Assembly: GCA_016209225.1 (NCBI GenBank)
Contig: JACQWO010000017.1
Location: 1-64,000 of the forward strand
DNA length: 64,000 bases
Source: Desulfobacterales bacterium
Lineage (GTDB): Bacteria; Desulfobacterota; UBA8473
Reading direction: 5' to 3'
The translations under genes and the position numbers were made by a program. This document shows, in pieces, positions 18,693 through 28,190 of this stretch (positions within the stretch are counted from its first letter, which is position 1; every line of letters starts with the position of its first letter). Below the pieces are notes generated by a model that ran no database searches, had not been told where the DNA came from, and worked only from the letters and a program-made list of their open reading frames with translations.

Positions 18693-21287
18693 CTACAATG
18701 TACCAAGAAGGTCGCCTTTGATCCTTTTCAATAGCTTTGCATCATATATCTTCTGTCCGAATATATCTCTCACATAAAAGCTATCCGTAACACGCATAAG
18801 TCGTGTGGTTATCTTTGCGATATAGATATATATCCCCATGTCTGACATAGCCTTTGTGATCGAATAAAGAAGACCGAATCTGTCATTAGTCTCTATGTCA
18901 ATCACCGTATAAAAGTCAGACGTGTCGTTATCAATCCTTATGGTAGTTTTTGTGTCCTTCAACCCCTTTTTTTTAGAGTGAAGATAAGCCCCTTTCTTTT
19001 TTACCAATTCTTCTACTTTGGTCCTCCCATCGATTACCTTTTCAAGATCATCCTGTATTGCCTTCCACTCCTCCCGATCCACGCATTCATCACCATTTGT
19101 ATGGTTAACCCTGAGAATATCCATGGCTATGCCGTCACTCCTCGTATCTATCTGGGCATCCAGGATATTCATATTGTGATAGACCATGACGCCACAGACC
19201 TTGTAAAACAAACCATGGGAATCCGGTGTAGCTATAAGGATATCATAATAACCCTTATTCAGTTTCTGCCTTACATCAAAGGCAAGGGTTTTCTCTTCCA
19301 GGTTGTAACATAGCAGGATGTGATTCGATATTATCTCAGGGCTGTTATTTAGAAGGTATCTAGTTGGTGTTAAATCCAGATTGTATTGAATATCATCCAT
19401 GGGCATCTTCAAACGCAGCTCTGATATGACTTCATTTTTTGTTTTATCGAGTTTACAGGCTGTATCAGTCATAGTAAAGTCCCCCTTCTCAATAATATGG
19501 AATGCCCTGATATAGAGTTCCTGAAACAGGGTATTCTTCCAGGAATTAAAGGCCTCTGCCCTTGATGCCTTCATATCAGCAAAGGTCAGAATATATAGCA
19601 TTCGCAAGCTATCACTGTCTTTCATCTTTTGGGCAAACTTTATTATCAAATTTTCATCGGAAAGGTCTCTGGTTTGGGCTATACTGGGCATATAGAGGTG
19701 ATTTTCCACAAGAAAACCTAACAACTCCGTATCCTGGGAGGATAACCCCATTCTGTTTGCTATTGTGTATACAAGCTTAACACCTTCCTCTACGTGGTCG
19801 GTTTCAAATGCCTTCCCCAAATCATGAAAAAGAAGGGCCAGGAAAATCAGTTCTATCCTCTTTTCTTCTCCGGCCAGTTTGGTGAGGAAAGGAAACATTT
19901 CCTTGTACTTTCCCGCAAGGAGATTTTCGAATTCCTCAATGGCAAAAAGGGTATGGATATCAGCAGTATAGACATGGTAGTAATACGACTGGGGAAGGTG
20001 GGTTATCCTGGCAAATTCAGGGATAAACCTGCCCAGAAGTCCAAGCCTGTGCATGGTCTTTAGAACCTTTGCTACTCCTCTCCCCTCCCTCAAGATGGAC
20101 ATGAAAGAGCTATTCACCTCTCTGGAGTTTCTGAACTCTTCTCCTATCACATCGAGATTTCCTCTAATCAGTTCCTGACTATCTGAACTCACCTCTTTCT
20201 TCAGTTCCGCGGAATATTTGAAGACCTTCATCAAGGTATGTGGCGCCCGCCTGAAAAGATCAGGATCGACAACCGATATTCTGTTATTCACTATCTCAAA
20301 GCCCTTGTCCATACCTATCGAGAAGCCCTTCCCCCCCCTTTTCGATTTTCCTTGATCCTCTCTCGTCCTGTCGATTAACACAGAGGAGAGGTACTTTATG
20401 TCCTCTGCGTACTGATAGTAGTTGTGCATGAATCGTCCCACCGCGGTAGTTGAATGAGGATCAGCATAACCCAGAAGATTCGCCATCTTTTCCTGATATT
20501 CAAAGGCGAGGTGATCATTCTTTCGGCCGCTTAGAAAGTGGATGCCGTTTCTTACCTTCCACAGGAACTCCATGGACTCTTCAAGTAGAGCTATTTCCCG
20601 CGACGATAATACCCCCTTTGCCTTTAATTCATCTATCCCTCTTGCCTGAAACTGGACCCTCGCTATCCAGAGGGCGCTATGAATATCCCTCAAGCCCCCT
20701 TCTCCCTCTTTCAGATGTGGTTCCAGAAGGTAGACCGAATCCCCATAATACCTGTGCCTTAATTCCATGTCTTTCAACTGTTCTGAGATGAAGGAATTGA
20801 CACCCTTAGAGAATGCGTTCCTGTAGATTGCACCCTCAAATTCGCAGTACATGTCTTTGTCTCCCATGAGATACCGCATCTCTATCAGGGATGTCCTTGC
20901 TTTAATATCCTCTTTCATCATGGCAAGGCAATCCTTCAACGTCATATTGCTGTATCCCACTGTCAGTCCTGTATCCCAGAGGGGATAGAGTATCTTGCCT
21001 GTAACATCCTCCAGATTGCCACGAAACCTCTCCGGCATAAAAAACAGCAGGTCTATGTCAGAATACGGGCTTAATTCTTCTCTCCCATAGCCACCTACTG
21101 CAGCAATGGCATATCTGTTCTTTGTTTTCTCACCGTCCGAAGACGGCCTCGAAGAAAAAATTTCCCTGAGACATCCATCTATAAGGGAAGAGTACCTCCT
21201 GACCAAGTCTCGACCGGACAGTTGCCTCCTGTATTCTTTCCCCAACCGATCTATGCCCTCTCTTATGTAATTCTTCAGGTTTTCCAA
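18693..21287 (-). CDS. glnD: PII uridylyltransferase / uridylyl-removing enzyme
   Basis: An 864-residue GlnD, the glutamine sensor that uridylylates PII when nitrogen is scarce. The nucleotidyltransferase site is GGYGREELSPYSDIDLLF near residue 65-82, with the DxD pair. The HD hydrolase domain that removes UMP has FHDLGKAFETDH near 490. Two ACT domains occupy the C-terminal 180 residues (NDRFGLLYSITKAMSDMGI in the last). All domains are complete. It is transcribed towards amt and glnB, 57 bp apart, consistent with a nitrogen-control operon. Confidence 0.93.
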   Translation of the reverse strand: MENLKNYIREGIDRLGKEYRRQLSGRDLVRRYSSLIDGCLREIFSSRPSSDGEKTKNRYAIAAVGGYGREELSPYSDIDLLFFMPERFRGNLEDVTGKILYPLWDTGLTVGYSNMTLKDCLAMMKEDIKARTSLIEMRYLMGDKDMYCEFEGAIYRNAFSKGVNSFISEQLKDMELRHRYYGDSVYLLEPHLKEGEGGLRDIHSALWIARVQFQARGIDELKAKGVLSSREIALLEESMEFLWKVRNGIHFLSGRKNDHLAFEYQEKMANLLGYADPHSTTAVGRFMHNYYQYAEDIKYLSSVLIDRTREDQGKSKRGGKGFSIGMDKGFEIVNNRISVVDPDLFRRAPHTLMKVFKYSAELKKEVSSDSQELIRGNLDVIGEEFRNSREVNSSFMSILREGRGVAKVLKTMHRLGLLGRFIPEFARITHLPQSYYYHVYTADIHTLFAIEEFENLLAGKYKEMFPFLTKLAGEEKRIELIFLALLFHDLGKAFETDHVEEGVKLVYTIANRMGLSSQDTELLGFLVENHLYMPSIAQTRDLSDENLIIKFAQKMKDSDSLRMLYILTFADMKASRAEAFNSWKNTLFQELYIRAFHIIEKGDFTMTDTACKLDKTKNEVISELRLKMPMDDIQYNLDLTPTRYLLNNSPEIISNHILLCYNLEEKTLAFDVRQKLNKGYYDILIATPDSHGLFYKVCGVMVYHNMNILDAQIDTRSDGIAMDILRVNHTNGDECVDREEWKAIQDDLEKVIDGRTKVEELVKKKGAYLHSKKKGLKDTKTTIRIDNDTSDFYTVIDIETNDRFGLLYSITKAMSDMGIYIYIAKITTRLMRVTDSFYVRDIFGQKIYDAKLLKRIKGDLLGTL

Positions 21288-21757
21288 GTTTCTTCCCTTA
21301 AATGTTAAAACATAGAATAACTACTCAGGCACAAAGTGGCAAAGGCACATAGGCACAAAGAACAGGCTAATAGCCTGTAGCCTGTAGCCTATAGGCTAAT
21401 AGGCTAGAAAAATTTGTGCCTTTGGTGCTCTGTGCCTTTGTGCCTACCTGAATAGTTACCAACTAGAATTACATTAGCAATACTCATACCAAACCCATAG
21501 GAGCTCTTTTTATTTTCTGAAACAGATTTAAATACAACTGCTTAGCGATATATTTACAAACAGGTGAAGCTGTCTGGCAAAGATGAAGCGTTCGACTTCG
21601 AGCAGTTATAGACAGTGGGTATTAGCTAAAATGTGTGAATTTTCAACGTCTAGAACCGGCTAGCATCATATGCTCATTTTTGAGCAGATTTCTCAAAATG
21701 GGGCAGAGGGGAATGCCCTATGCCCCTGGGCAAAATTGATGGACGATAAATCGTCCT
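21288..21757. other. 470-bp gap between glnD and glnK
   Basis: Contains element E1 and then about 300 bp without a recognisable gene. Near the glnK end there are small hairpins, TGCTCATTTTTGAGCA at about 21672-21687 and GGGGCA...TGCCCC at about 21701-21727. They could end the porin-amt-glnK transcript or lie in the glnD leader, although neither is followed by a clean T-run. Confidence 0.45.
21318..21459. repeat. terminal-inverted-repeat element E1 (TAACTACTCAGG family)
   Basis: Bounded by TAACTACTCAGG on the left and CCTGAATAGTTA on the right. The interior is itself palindromic: CACAAAG-type words on the left are mirrored by CTTTGTGCC words on the right, with GCCTGTAGCCTATAGGC repeats in the centre. 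Flanking octamers AACATAGA and CAACTAGA agree at 5 of 8 positions, possibly a decayed target duplication. Its arms are nearly identical to those of element E2 at 50.2 kb. Confidence 0.75.
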
Positions 21758-22156
<399 letters not shown>

Positions 22157-22163
22157 TCACTGT

Positions 22164-23704
22164 TTATAATGTATATCCGCTTTCACCGTGCTGGCTGAGG
22201 TCAAGACCATCAGACTCCTCTTCCTCGCTTATCCTTAACCCGAGAGTTAAGTCAAGGATCTGTAATATGGCGAATGTCACAATAAAGGAATAGACCCACG
22301 CAGCGCCGACGCTTATCAGCTGATTCCATAAAAGCGATGGATTACCGAACAGCAATCCGTCATTCCCTGCGCTATGTACCATCTTTGATGCGAATAACCC
22401 TGTTGCTATTGCGCCCCATGTTCCGCCTACCCCATGAACACCGAATAGACCCACGCAGCGCCGACGCTTATCAGCTGATTCCATAAAAGCGATGGATTAC
22501 CGAACAGCAATCCGTCATTCCCTGCGCTATTTACTATCTTTGATGCGAATAACCCTGTTGCTATTGCGCCCCATGTTCCGCCTACCCCATGAACACCAAC
22601 TACATCCAGAGAATCATCATATCCAAGCTTTGTTTTTAGATTCACCGCTGTATAGCATATAACTCCTGCAACAAACCCGATAATCAGGGCAGACATAGGT
22701 CCAACAAAGCCTGATGCAGGTGTAATTGCCACAAGCCCTGCAACTGCCCCTGATGCTGCTCCGAGTACTGTTGGTTTGCTTCTGTGCGCCCATTCAGCTA
22801 TCATCCATGAAAGAGCGGCTCCTGCAGTTGCGATGTGTGTGACAACAAAGGCAGAGGTTGCCAATGCACCGGATGCAGCAGCGCTTCCTCCATTAAAACC
22901 AAACCAGCCAAACCATAGAAGCGCAGCGCCAAGGAGTGTCATTGTAACATCATGAGGGGCCATCTGTTTAATCCCGTAGCCTTTTCTTCTCCCAACAACA
23001 ATAGCAGCAGCCAGGGCAGAAACTCCGGAGCTTATATGCACTACTAACCCTCCCGCAAAATCTAGTGCGCCAAGCTCTCTTATCCAGCCTCCAACTCCCC
23101 ATACCCAGTGGGCAAGCGGAAAATACACAAATGTTGCCCATAGTACAAGGAATGCGAGATAGGTTTTGAACTTAACCCTCTCGGCGAATGCGCCTGTTAT
23201 CAAGGCAGGTGTGATCACAGCAAACATCATCTGAAAGATCATGAATGCCTGATGAGGGATGGTAGGCGCGTAATCAGGATTGGGTTCGAGCCCCACACCC
23301 TTAAGTCCAACCCAGTCAAGATTTCCTATGATATGTCCGACATCAGGGCCGAACGAAAGGCTGTACCCGTAGAGAACCCAGAGAACAGTCATCACGCCGA
23401 GGGCAATGAAGCTCTGCATGATGGTGCCGAGGACATTCTTTCGTCTGACCATGCCTCCATAAAAAAGCGCAAGCCCGGGAGTCATCAGCATAACAAGGGC
23501 TGTAGAAATCAATACCCATGCCGTATCTCCCGTATCCACCTTTGGTTTTGCCGTATTTCCGGCTGCAGGAGGTGTTGGCTGAGCAGGTATAGTCTGCTCA
23601 GTCATAGTAGGTATAGGAGGGTTTTGCGCCTTATCCTCAGCATATAAGAAGCCTGCAGAAACCAGCAATCCAAATATTAGTAATACAATCAATAGCCTTT
23701 TCAT
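22164..23704 (-). pseudogene. second ammonium transporter gene, broken by a 155-bp tandem duplication
   Basis: The first frame (23704-22427) gives an Amt protein with an N-terminal extension (Pro/Ala/Thr-rich, about residues 25-55), the channel histidines SPLAHWVWGVGG and VVGVHGVGGTWGA, and about ten membrane segments. It then ends abruptly after WVYSVFMG. A second frame (down to 22164) repeats GVHGVGGTWGAIATGLFASK and continues into the normal C-terminus ISEEEESDGLDLSQHGESGYTL. The cause is a direct duplication of 155 bp, not a multiple of three. Without it the gene would be a normal Amt of about 460 aa. It could be an assembly error. Confidence 0.85.
22288..22597. repeat. imperfect tandem duplication (2 x 155 bp) inside amt
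   Basis: Copy 1 is 22288-22442 and copy 2 is 22443-22597. They differ at two visible positions (TATGTACCATC versus TATTTACTATC), giving the protein differences M/I and H/N. The period of 155 bp shifts the reading frame of the transporter. Confidence 0.92.
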
Positions 23705-23722
23705 AATCGTCTCCTTCTTTAC

Positions 23723-24508
23723 TTAAAAGGTAGATGTAAGGTTCAATCCCACTACAACTGTTTCATCAAGGTGCCCGTTGGGATTATAACCGTGTCTCTT
23801 AGCATCATCCGAAAGCGGAAACCAATATTGGACGTTAGGCTGGAGAAGAGTATTCTTAAAGACCGGTATGCTCAGTCCTGCCTTCACCATTCCGTCATGG
23901 AATGCACTGTACTTTTTTCCTGTGCCTCCCTCGGTCTTGAAATAATCGTCATCACCTGCAAAGTATCCGGCAGATGCAGCCAGGTCGAGGCTAATGCCCT
24001 TTCCGACCCCGATCGAATGTGCAATGGCGAGGTTAACGTACGTGCCAGGGTATGAGGTAATATCACGGTATACTGAAAGAGTGGGGTGCAGCAACATATC
24101 GTATGCCACTGTTGCGAACACTTCCTCTGTCTCAGTAGCATACTTTGTGCCGTAATAAACGTAGCCGCCGGTAAGCGACAGTTTGCCTATAGGATAGGTG
24201 TAGCTCAAAGTGATGTCGGTTTCGTTAAAGCTCTTTTCGTTCTCCCTGTCAGGCACAAAGGACTGGGTTGCAGTCTCATTGCTATCTATGTTGCCCCAGA
24301 AACCGGCAGAAAAGCCTGAATAGGATACACTCAGCGCCGGCTGTATTACTGTGCTGTTTGCGCTAAGCTCGTAGCCTCTAAAAATATACCTGTTAAACAC
24401 ACCCATTGATGCACTGCCTGTTACCTTTGCCTCTTCTGCGCTTGCGGTTACCAAAGATGTAAAGACCATCATTAGTGCCAGGCTGATTGTTAAAATATTT
24501 TTCCTCAT
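23723..24508 (-). CDS. outer-membrane porin-like protein (TorF/Gcw_chp family)
   Basis: A 261-residue protein with a clear signal peptide (positive start MRKN, hydrophobic core, cleavage after ASA about residue 24). It has a beta-barrel pattern of alternating aromatic strands ending in LNLTSTF, where the C-terminal Phe is the outer-membrane insertion signal. SMGVFNRYIFRGYELS is typical of the TorF/Gcw_chp family. These genes often precede amt-glnK, and here the gap to amt is 18 bp, so the porin probably lets ammonium or another small nitrogen source cross the outer membrane. It indicates a Gram-negative envelope. Confidence 0.85.
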   Translation of the reverse strand: MRKNILTISLALMMVFTSLVTASAEEAKVTGSASMGVFNRYIFRGYELSANSTVIQPALSVSYSGFSAGFWGNIDSNETATQSFVPDRENEKSFNETDITLSYTYPIGKLSLTGGYVYYGTKYATETEEVFATVAYDMLLHPTLSVYRDITSYPGTYVNLAIAHSIGVGKGISLDLAASAGYFAGDDDYFKTEGGTGKKYSAFHDGMVKAGLSIPVFKNTLLQPNVQYWFPLSDDAKRHGYNPNGHLDETVVVGLNLTSTF

Positions 24509-24646
24509 ATCTTCCTCCCAAAAGTTTTTTGTTTTTATGAAATTCTTAATTGAAAGATTTAATAATGCTTGGCAAACAGCACTCTTTTATGCCTGTTTTC
24601 AAACCCATATTATTGCATCTCTTCCACCTCCTCCCTCCACGAAACC

Positions 24647-25021
24647 TTAGTTGAGATTATTCTTATCTATCAATTCCCTGATAATCCTCTTTATGTCCTT
24701 TGGGTCAAAGGGTTTCAGTATAATATCCGCCGCCCTCAACTTCTTAGCTGCTTTCTCCGTCAGCGTGTCGCTATAAGTAGCAGTGAGTAGTATTGGGAGG
24801 GTCAAATTTTTCTCTCTTATTATTTTCTCAGTTTTCAAGATCAACTCCTCAGAATTCTTTCCCGTATCCATAATCATCAAATCCACCTTTACTACATTAA
24901 TGATCCCAAAAGCCTCATCTAACGTGTCAGTGGTAAGCACCCGGTAGTTCTCCTGAGACAAGAATCTTTCAAAAGCCTCCAACATATTGGGGTATCTGTC
25001 GAGTATAAGGATAGTCTTCAT
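24647..25021 (-). CDS. stand-alone response-regulator receiver protein
   Basis: A 124-residue CheY-like receiver domain without an output domain. The acidic start is LILDRYPNM, the phospho-acceptor Asp is in LMIMDTGK (about residue 52), the switch Thr/Ser lies in LLTATYSD, and the conserved Lys is in ILKPFDPKD. The first acidic pair is reduced to one Asp, which may weaken metal binding. No histidine kinase is adjacent. It sits 138 bp upstream of the porin-amt-glnK genes in the same direction, so a link to nitrogen control is possible but unproven. Confidence 0.85.
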   Translation of the reverse strand: MKTILILDRYPNMLEAFERFLSQENYRVLTTDTLDEAFGIINVVKVDLMIMDTGKNSEELILKTEKIIREKNLTLPILLTATYSDTLTEKAAKKLRAADIILKPFDPKDIKRIIRELIDKNNLN

Positions 25022-25398
25022 AATCTTATTCCTTATTTTTGAAAGTCGATTTACCTCTCTTATTTAGCAACCCCTGTGCCAGGTTTGCCCTTAAAACAGA
25101 TGTGCCACCTACAAAACCCCCAACTAGCTGAGTTATAAGATATTTTAAAGTTTTTGATTTTCAACTTTGATATGGAGGGGCTATTTTAGAAAAGGAATGG
25201 TTGCTCGGATTCGAGCACAATGGGCAGGAGAAAAGATGGACGATCTCAAAGTATTCTATAGTGTAATGCTGATTTATCCCAATTGCTCGGCTTGGGGCAG
25301 AGTGGTGAAAATGCTTGATTTTATCGGATTCAAATGGTAGAAATGATTTATTGCTATCAAACTTGGGCTTGATCAAGAGTTTGAAAGGACTGTGTAAA
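25022..25398. other. 377-bp gap; palindrome TGCTCG-GATT-CGAGCA
   Basis: No convincing gene. A perfect 6-bp-arm palindrome lies at 25202-25217 and could be an operator for the methyltransferase gene downstream. A 47-codon plus-strand ORF (25197-25340) crosses it but matches nothing recognised. Confidence 0.35.
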
Positions 25399-26058
25399 AT
25401 GGACTACTGGGACGAAATATACAAGAATGGTAATTATGAATGGGGTACAGAGCCTACGATTACCTGTAAAATCTTGAGAGAATATCTGCGAAAAAAGGAT
25501 AGGGCAGGGGTTCTGGACATCGGTTGTGGATATGGGAGGGACTGTATCTTTCTGGCAAAAGAGGGTTTCGAGGTTAGAGGAATAGACATATCAGGAAAGG
25601 GTTTATCCATTGCTGAGAGATGGAAGAGGGATGAAGGCTTAGATATTGAATTTAAATGCATCGACTTTTTGACATCTTCCTTTTCTACAGACTCTTTCGA
25701 CGGCATTCTCGTTTCTAATCTAATTCATCACCTGGGAGAGAAAGAACTCGCTATTTTTATAAATAAAGTTAGAAGGATACTTGCTCCAGGTGGTATAGCG
25801 GTTTTGTTGTTTCTTTCAATATCCGATAATCAATATGGAAAAGGAGAGGAAATAAGAAAAAATACATTTAAGACCAAAGGGCTTGATGTCCATTATTTCA
25901 CTGATGATGAAATCCTGGGATTATTCAGTCTGTTTAAAGTTCTCAAGCTGGAAGAAACCGAAATCACTGAACCACACAGTAGTGGTGAGACCCATTATCA
26001 TAAAGAGTGGCTTCTAGTCATAAAGAACGAGGAGGGGAATGTTGTTCTATCTAAATAA
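25399..26058 (+). CDS. SAM-dependent methyltransferase, class I
   Basis: A 219-residue small-molecule-type methyltransferase. The start at MDYWDEIYKNGNYEWG is chosen over an earlier in-frame Met (25315) because the family begins with this W-rich segment. Motif I is VLDIGCGYGRDCIFLAKEG and the acidic end of strand 2 is VRGIDISGKGL. Post-motif II is FDGILVSNLIHHL. The architecture resembles TehB-like or thiopurine-type methyltransferases that detoxify metalloids or thiols. The substrate cannot be inferred. It converges with HU across a shared terminator. Confidence 0.8.
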   Translation: MDYWDEIYKNGNYEWGTEPTITCKILREYLRKKDRAGVLDIGCGYGRDCIFLAKEGFEVRGIDISGKGLSIAERWKRDEGLDIEFKCIDFLTSSFSTDSFDGILVSNLIHHLGEKELAIFINKVRRILAPGGIAVLLFLSISDNQYGKGEEIRKNTFKTKGLDVHYFTDDEILGLFSLFKVLKLEETEITEPHSSGETHYHKEWLLVIKNEEGNVVLSK

Positions 26059-26244
26059 TTCTCCACGAAAAATTCCCTTTTCCGCTACCGGCAGCATTTT
26101 TTTGATCCATCTAGGCTTGACCCCGGTATTTTCAGGAACTGTTCATAGTTCACGGGTTTAACGGTGAACGATTTATTTAATTATCCTGCTTATGCCTGCC
26201 CCAAGTTTTACACTTCTCATATAGTATAGAGGAGTTCCATATAA

Positions 26245-26286
26245 ACAAAAAGCAAGCATATATGACCTATGCTTGCCTTTTGTTTA
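26245..26286 (-). terminator. bidirectional Rho-independent terminator (HU / methyltransferase)
   Basis: AGCAAGCATA pairs with TATGCTTGC across TATGACC, flanked by an A-run on one side and a T-run on the other, so it can end transcripts from both directions. It lies 34 bp after the HU stop. Confidence 0.85.
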
Positions 26287-26319
26287 TCCACCTCGATTTT
26301 TAAACTCTGCAATCCTAAT

Positions 26320-26592
26320 CTATTTAACTGATTCTTTTAATTTCTTCCCTGCTTTAAATTTTGCTACCTTAGTAGCAGGAATTTTTATGTCTTTTCCTGT
26401 TTGAGGGTTTCTGCCCTTTCTGGCTTTTCTTTGAGCTACAGAGAATGTACCAAAACCAGTCAGAGTCATCTTTCCGCCTTTTTTCAAGGCACTGGTAACG
26501 TTAGTTGTAAATGAATTTAAAGCCTTTTCAGCACTTGCTTTACTTATCTTTGCGTCTTTTGCTATTTTACTTACTAATTCTGCTTTTGTCAC
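26320..26592 (-). CDS. DNA-binding protein HU
   Basis: A 90-residue histone-like protein that bends and compacts DNA. It has the family start MTKAELVSKIAKDAKISKAS and the arm region GFGTFSVAQRKARKGRNPQTG, whose Pro intercalates in DNA. The C-terminus is FKAGKKLKESV. The length is exactly typical. A strong ribosome site (GAGAGGAGG) precedes it and a bidirectional terminator follows. Confidence 0.95.
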   Translation of the reverse strand: MTKAELVSKIAKDAKISKASAEKALNSFTTNVTSALKKGGKMTLTGFGTFSVAQRKARKGRNPQTGKDIKIPATKVAKFKAGKKLKESVK

Positions 26593-26807
26593 TGTTTGTT
26601 CCTCCTCTCTTTTTAGTCAGTTACTTGTTTTAAAGTGTTTCTTCTCATCAAAACATCAACTCACTCGACCTGTTCTCTCCCTATAAACTCATAATTGGAT
26701 GTTTTACCTCTATTCCCCCCTTTCCTTTATTATTAAAAAGCGTCTAATTTGTTAAACAACCCAAATCTCCCCTGATTCTTATCAATAAAAGTAACGCAAT
26801 TTTAGCT

Positions 26808-26835
26808 TTGACAACTTTCCCCATAGAACTATAAT
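26808..26835 (+). promoter_or_regulatory. near-consensus sigma70 promoter upstream of moaA
   Basis: TTGACA at 26808-26813 and TATAAT at 26830-26835 with a 16-bp spacer. Both hexamers match consensus. It is about 180 bp upstream of moaA, leaving a long leader. Confidence 0.7.
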
Positions 26836-26938
26836 CAGTAGGGATTTCTGCCCATATAGCACAGAGGATTAAAGCTTGTCAAGGAAAAAATACAACTTTG
26901 GCATAGAATTTCCTTTAATGATCAACCATATCAAAAAC

Positions 26939-26966
26939 TTGACAACTCTTTCAGTCAGAGTATCAT
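26939..26966 (+). promoter_or_regulatory. second sigma70-like promoter, proximal to moaA
   Basis: TTGACA at 26939-26944 and TATCAT at 26961-26966 with a 16-bp spacer, about 45 bp before the moaA start. Confidence 0.6.
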
Positions 26967-27012
26967 ATATAGTTAAAAAAAATAAACTGTCCTTTTTCCC
27001 TATGAGAATAGA

Positions 27013-28002
27013 ATGAAAGATTTAGTTGATTCATTTAACAGAAGAATCAATTATTTACGGGTGTCGATTACCGATCGCTGCAATCTTAGATGTGTTTATT
27101 GCATGCCCATTGACGGGATCCCTAAAGTCAACCAGAAAGACATTCTCAGTTACGAGGAAATCCTCCGTATTGTTGAAGTAGCTGTTAAAAATGGTATCAC
27201 GAAGATCAGGATTACAGGGGGAGAACCCCTGGTAAGAAAAGGGGTTATTGACTTTGTACGTTCCCTCTCAAAAATCCATGGAGTTAAGGATCTTAGTTTA
27301 ACTACCAATGGGATATTGCTGAGGGATTTTGCCAGTGATCTATTTGACGCCGGGCTTCATCGAGTAAATATCAGTATGGATTCTCTTAATCATATGAAAT
27401 TTCAAAAAATTACTGGGGGAGGAAATCTTGAAAAGGTTTGTGAGGGAATAGAAGAAGCGCTTAGGGTGGGATTTTCACCTGTAAAGATAAACACTGTTAT
27501 TATCCACGGTTTCAATGATGATGAGGTGATTGACTTTGCCAGGCTTTCAATCAATAATCCTTATCACATAAGGTTTATTGAATTAATGCCTATTGGCTCC
27601 AATAGCAAGTGGAGTGAAGATAGATACATATCGTCCCAGGAAGCAAAAGACAAGATAGAGAGTTTTAGAAAGCTCCATCCCATTCATAAAAAAGGGGAAA
27701 GGGCGGCTGCTCGAATGTTTAGATTTGAAGGAGCAATGGGAGAGATTGGTTTTATCAGCCCCATGAGTGCCCATTTTTGCTCTTCCTGTAACAGATTGAG
27801 GTTAACAGCCAATGGGAAGCTTAGGACATGTCTTTTTTCGAACGAAGAAGTAGATTTGAAGCCCTCTCTTAGAGAGAGCTATGATAACTCTGGATTAGAA
27901 AGGCTTATTGATTTAGCCATCTCTAATAAGCCCGAGAAACATCACCTGGGAGAAAAAAACCCTAAGAAATGCTCTCGTAATATGTCGGATATTGGGGGAT
28001 AG
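27013..28002 (+). CDS. moaA: GTP 3',8-cyclase MoaA (molybdenum/tungsten cofactor synthesis)
   Basis: A 329-residue radical-SAM enzyme that starts molybdopterin synthesis from GTP. The N-terminal [4Fe-4S] site is CNLRCVYC (Cys 23, 27, 30). The second cluster is formed by CSSCNRLRLTANGKLRTC (near 256, 259 and 273). It ends in the family-typical NMSDIGG, where the terminal di-glycine is needed for activity. No other moa or mog genes are near. Tungsten or molybdenum cofactor would serve formate dehydrogenases that feed the Wood-Ljungdahl pathway encoded later in the window. Confidence 0.96.
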   Translation: MKDLVDSFNRRINYLRVSITDRCNLRCVYCMPIDGIPKVNQKDILSYEEILRIVEVAVKNGITKIRITGGEPLVRKGVIDFVRSLSKIHGVKDLSLTTNGILLRDFASDLFDAGLHRVNISMDSLNHMKFQKITGGGNLEKVCEGIEEALRVGFSPVKINTVIIHGFNDDEVIDFARLSINNPYHIRFIELMPIGSNSKWSEDRYISSQEAKDKIESFRKLHPIHKKGERAAARMFRFEGAMGEIGFISPMSAHFCSSCNRLRLTANGKLRTCLFSNEEVDLKPSLRESYDNSGLERLIDLAISNKPEKHHLGEKNPKKCSRNMSDIGG

Positions 28003-28190
28003 CAATGCATACATTTTTTGACTCATCTAAGCTCGTAAATCGTAAGTCGCGAGTCGTAAATAAAATAAATAAAAAGTATAACACCCATTCACGATTCACG
28101 ATTCACGATTTACGACTTCCGGTTTTTGACGATGTTCGCTCTCAGGGGTACATCTTCAAAGCTCTCGGCAGGTTGTGTAAAGGTCTCCTA
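28003..28190 (+). repeat. dispersed repeat G1 with nested palindrome F1
   Basis: The segment CATACATTTTTTGACTCATC at the start and GCTCTCAGGGGTACATCTTC further on recur almost unchanged at 40.46-40.64 kb. Between them lies a palindromic block of GTGAATC/GATTCAC words (28033-28119) of the F family. The short reading frame across it is not a credible gene. Confidence 0.75.

Larger units (their letters stand above)
26593..27012 (+). other. 420-bp divergent promoter region between HU and moaA
   Basis: AT-rich, with at least two sigma70-type promoters pointing to moaA (listed separately). No riboswitch fold was recognised and no gene is visible. The HU promoter must also lie here on the minus strand. 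Confidence 0.5.

Noticed and set aside
21318-21459. CRISPR-like or tRNA-like structure in the glnD-glnK gap
   Set aside because: The repeated words are one inverted-repeat element, matched at 50.2 kb, not regular direct repeats, and no cloverleaf forms.
24509-24646. Sigma54 promoter for the porin-amt-glnK genes
   Set aside because: The best candidate (GGCATAAAAGAGTGC on the minus strand) has an 11-bp instead of 10-bp GG-GC spacing, so it was not called.
25197-25340. 47-codon plus-strand ORF beginning MVARIRAQWAGEKMDD
   Set aside because: Has a weak ribosome site (AAAAGGA) but no recognisable family, and covers a palindrome likely to be regulatory; support is too thin.
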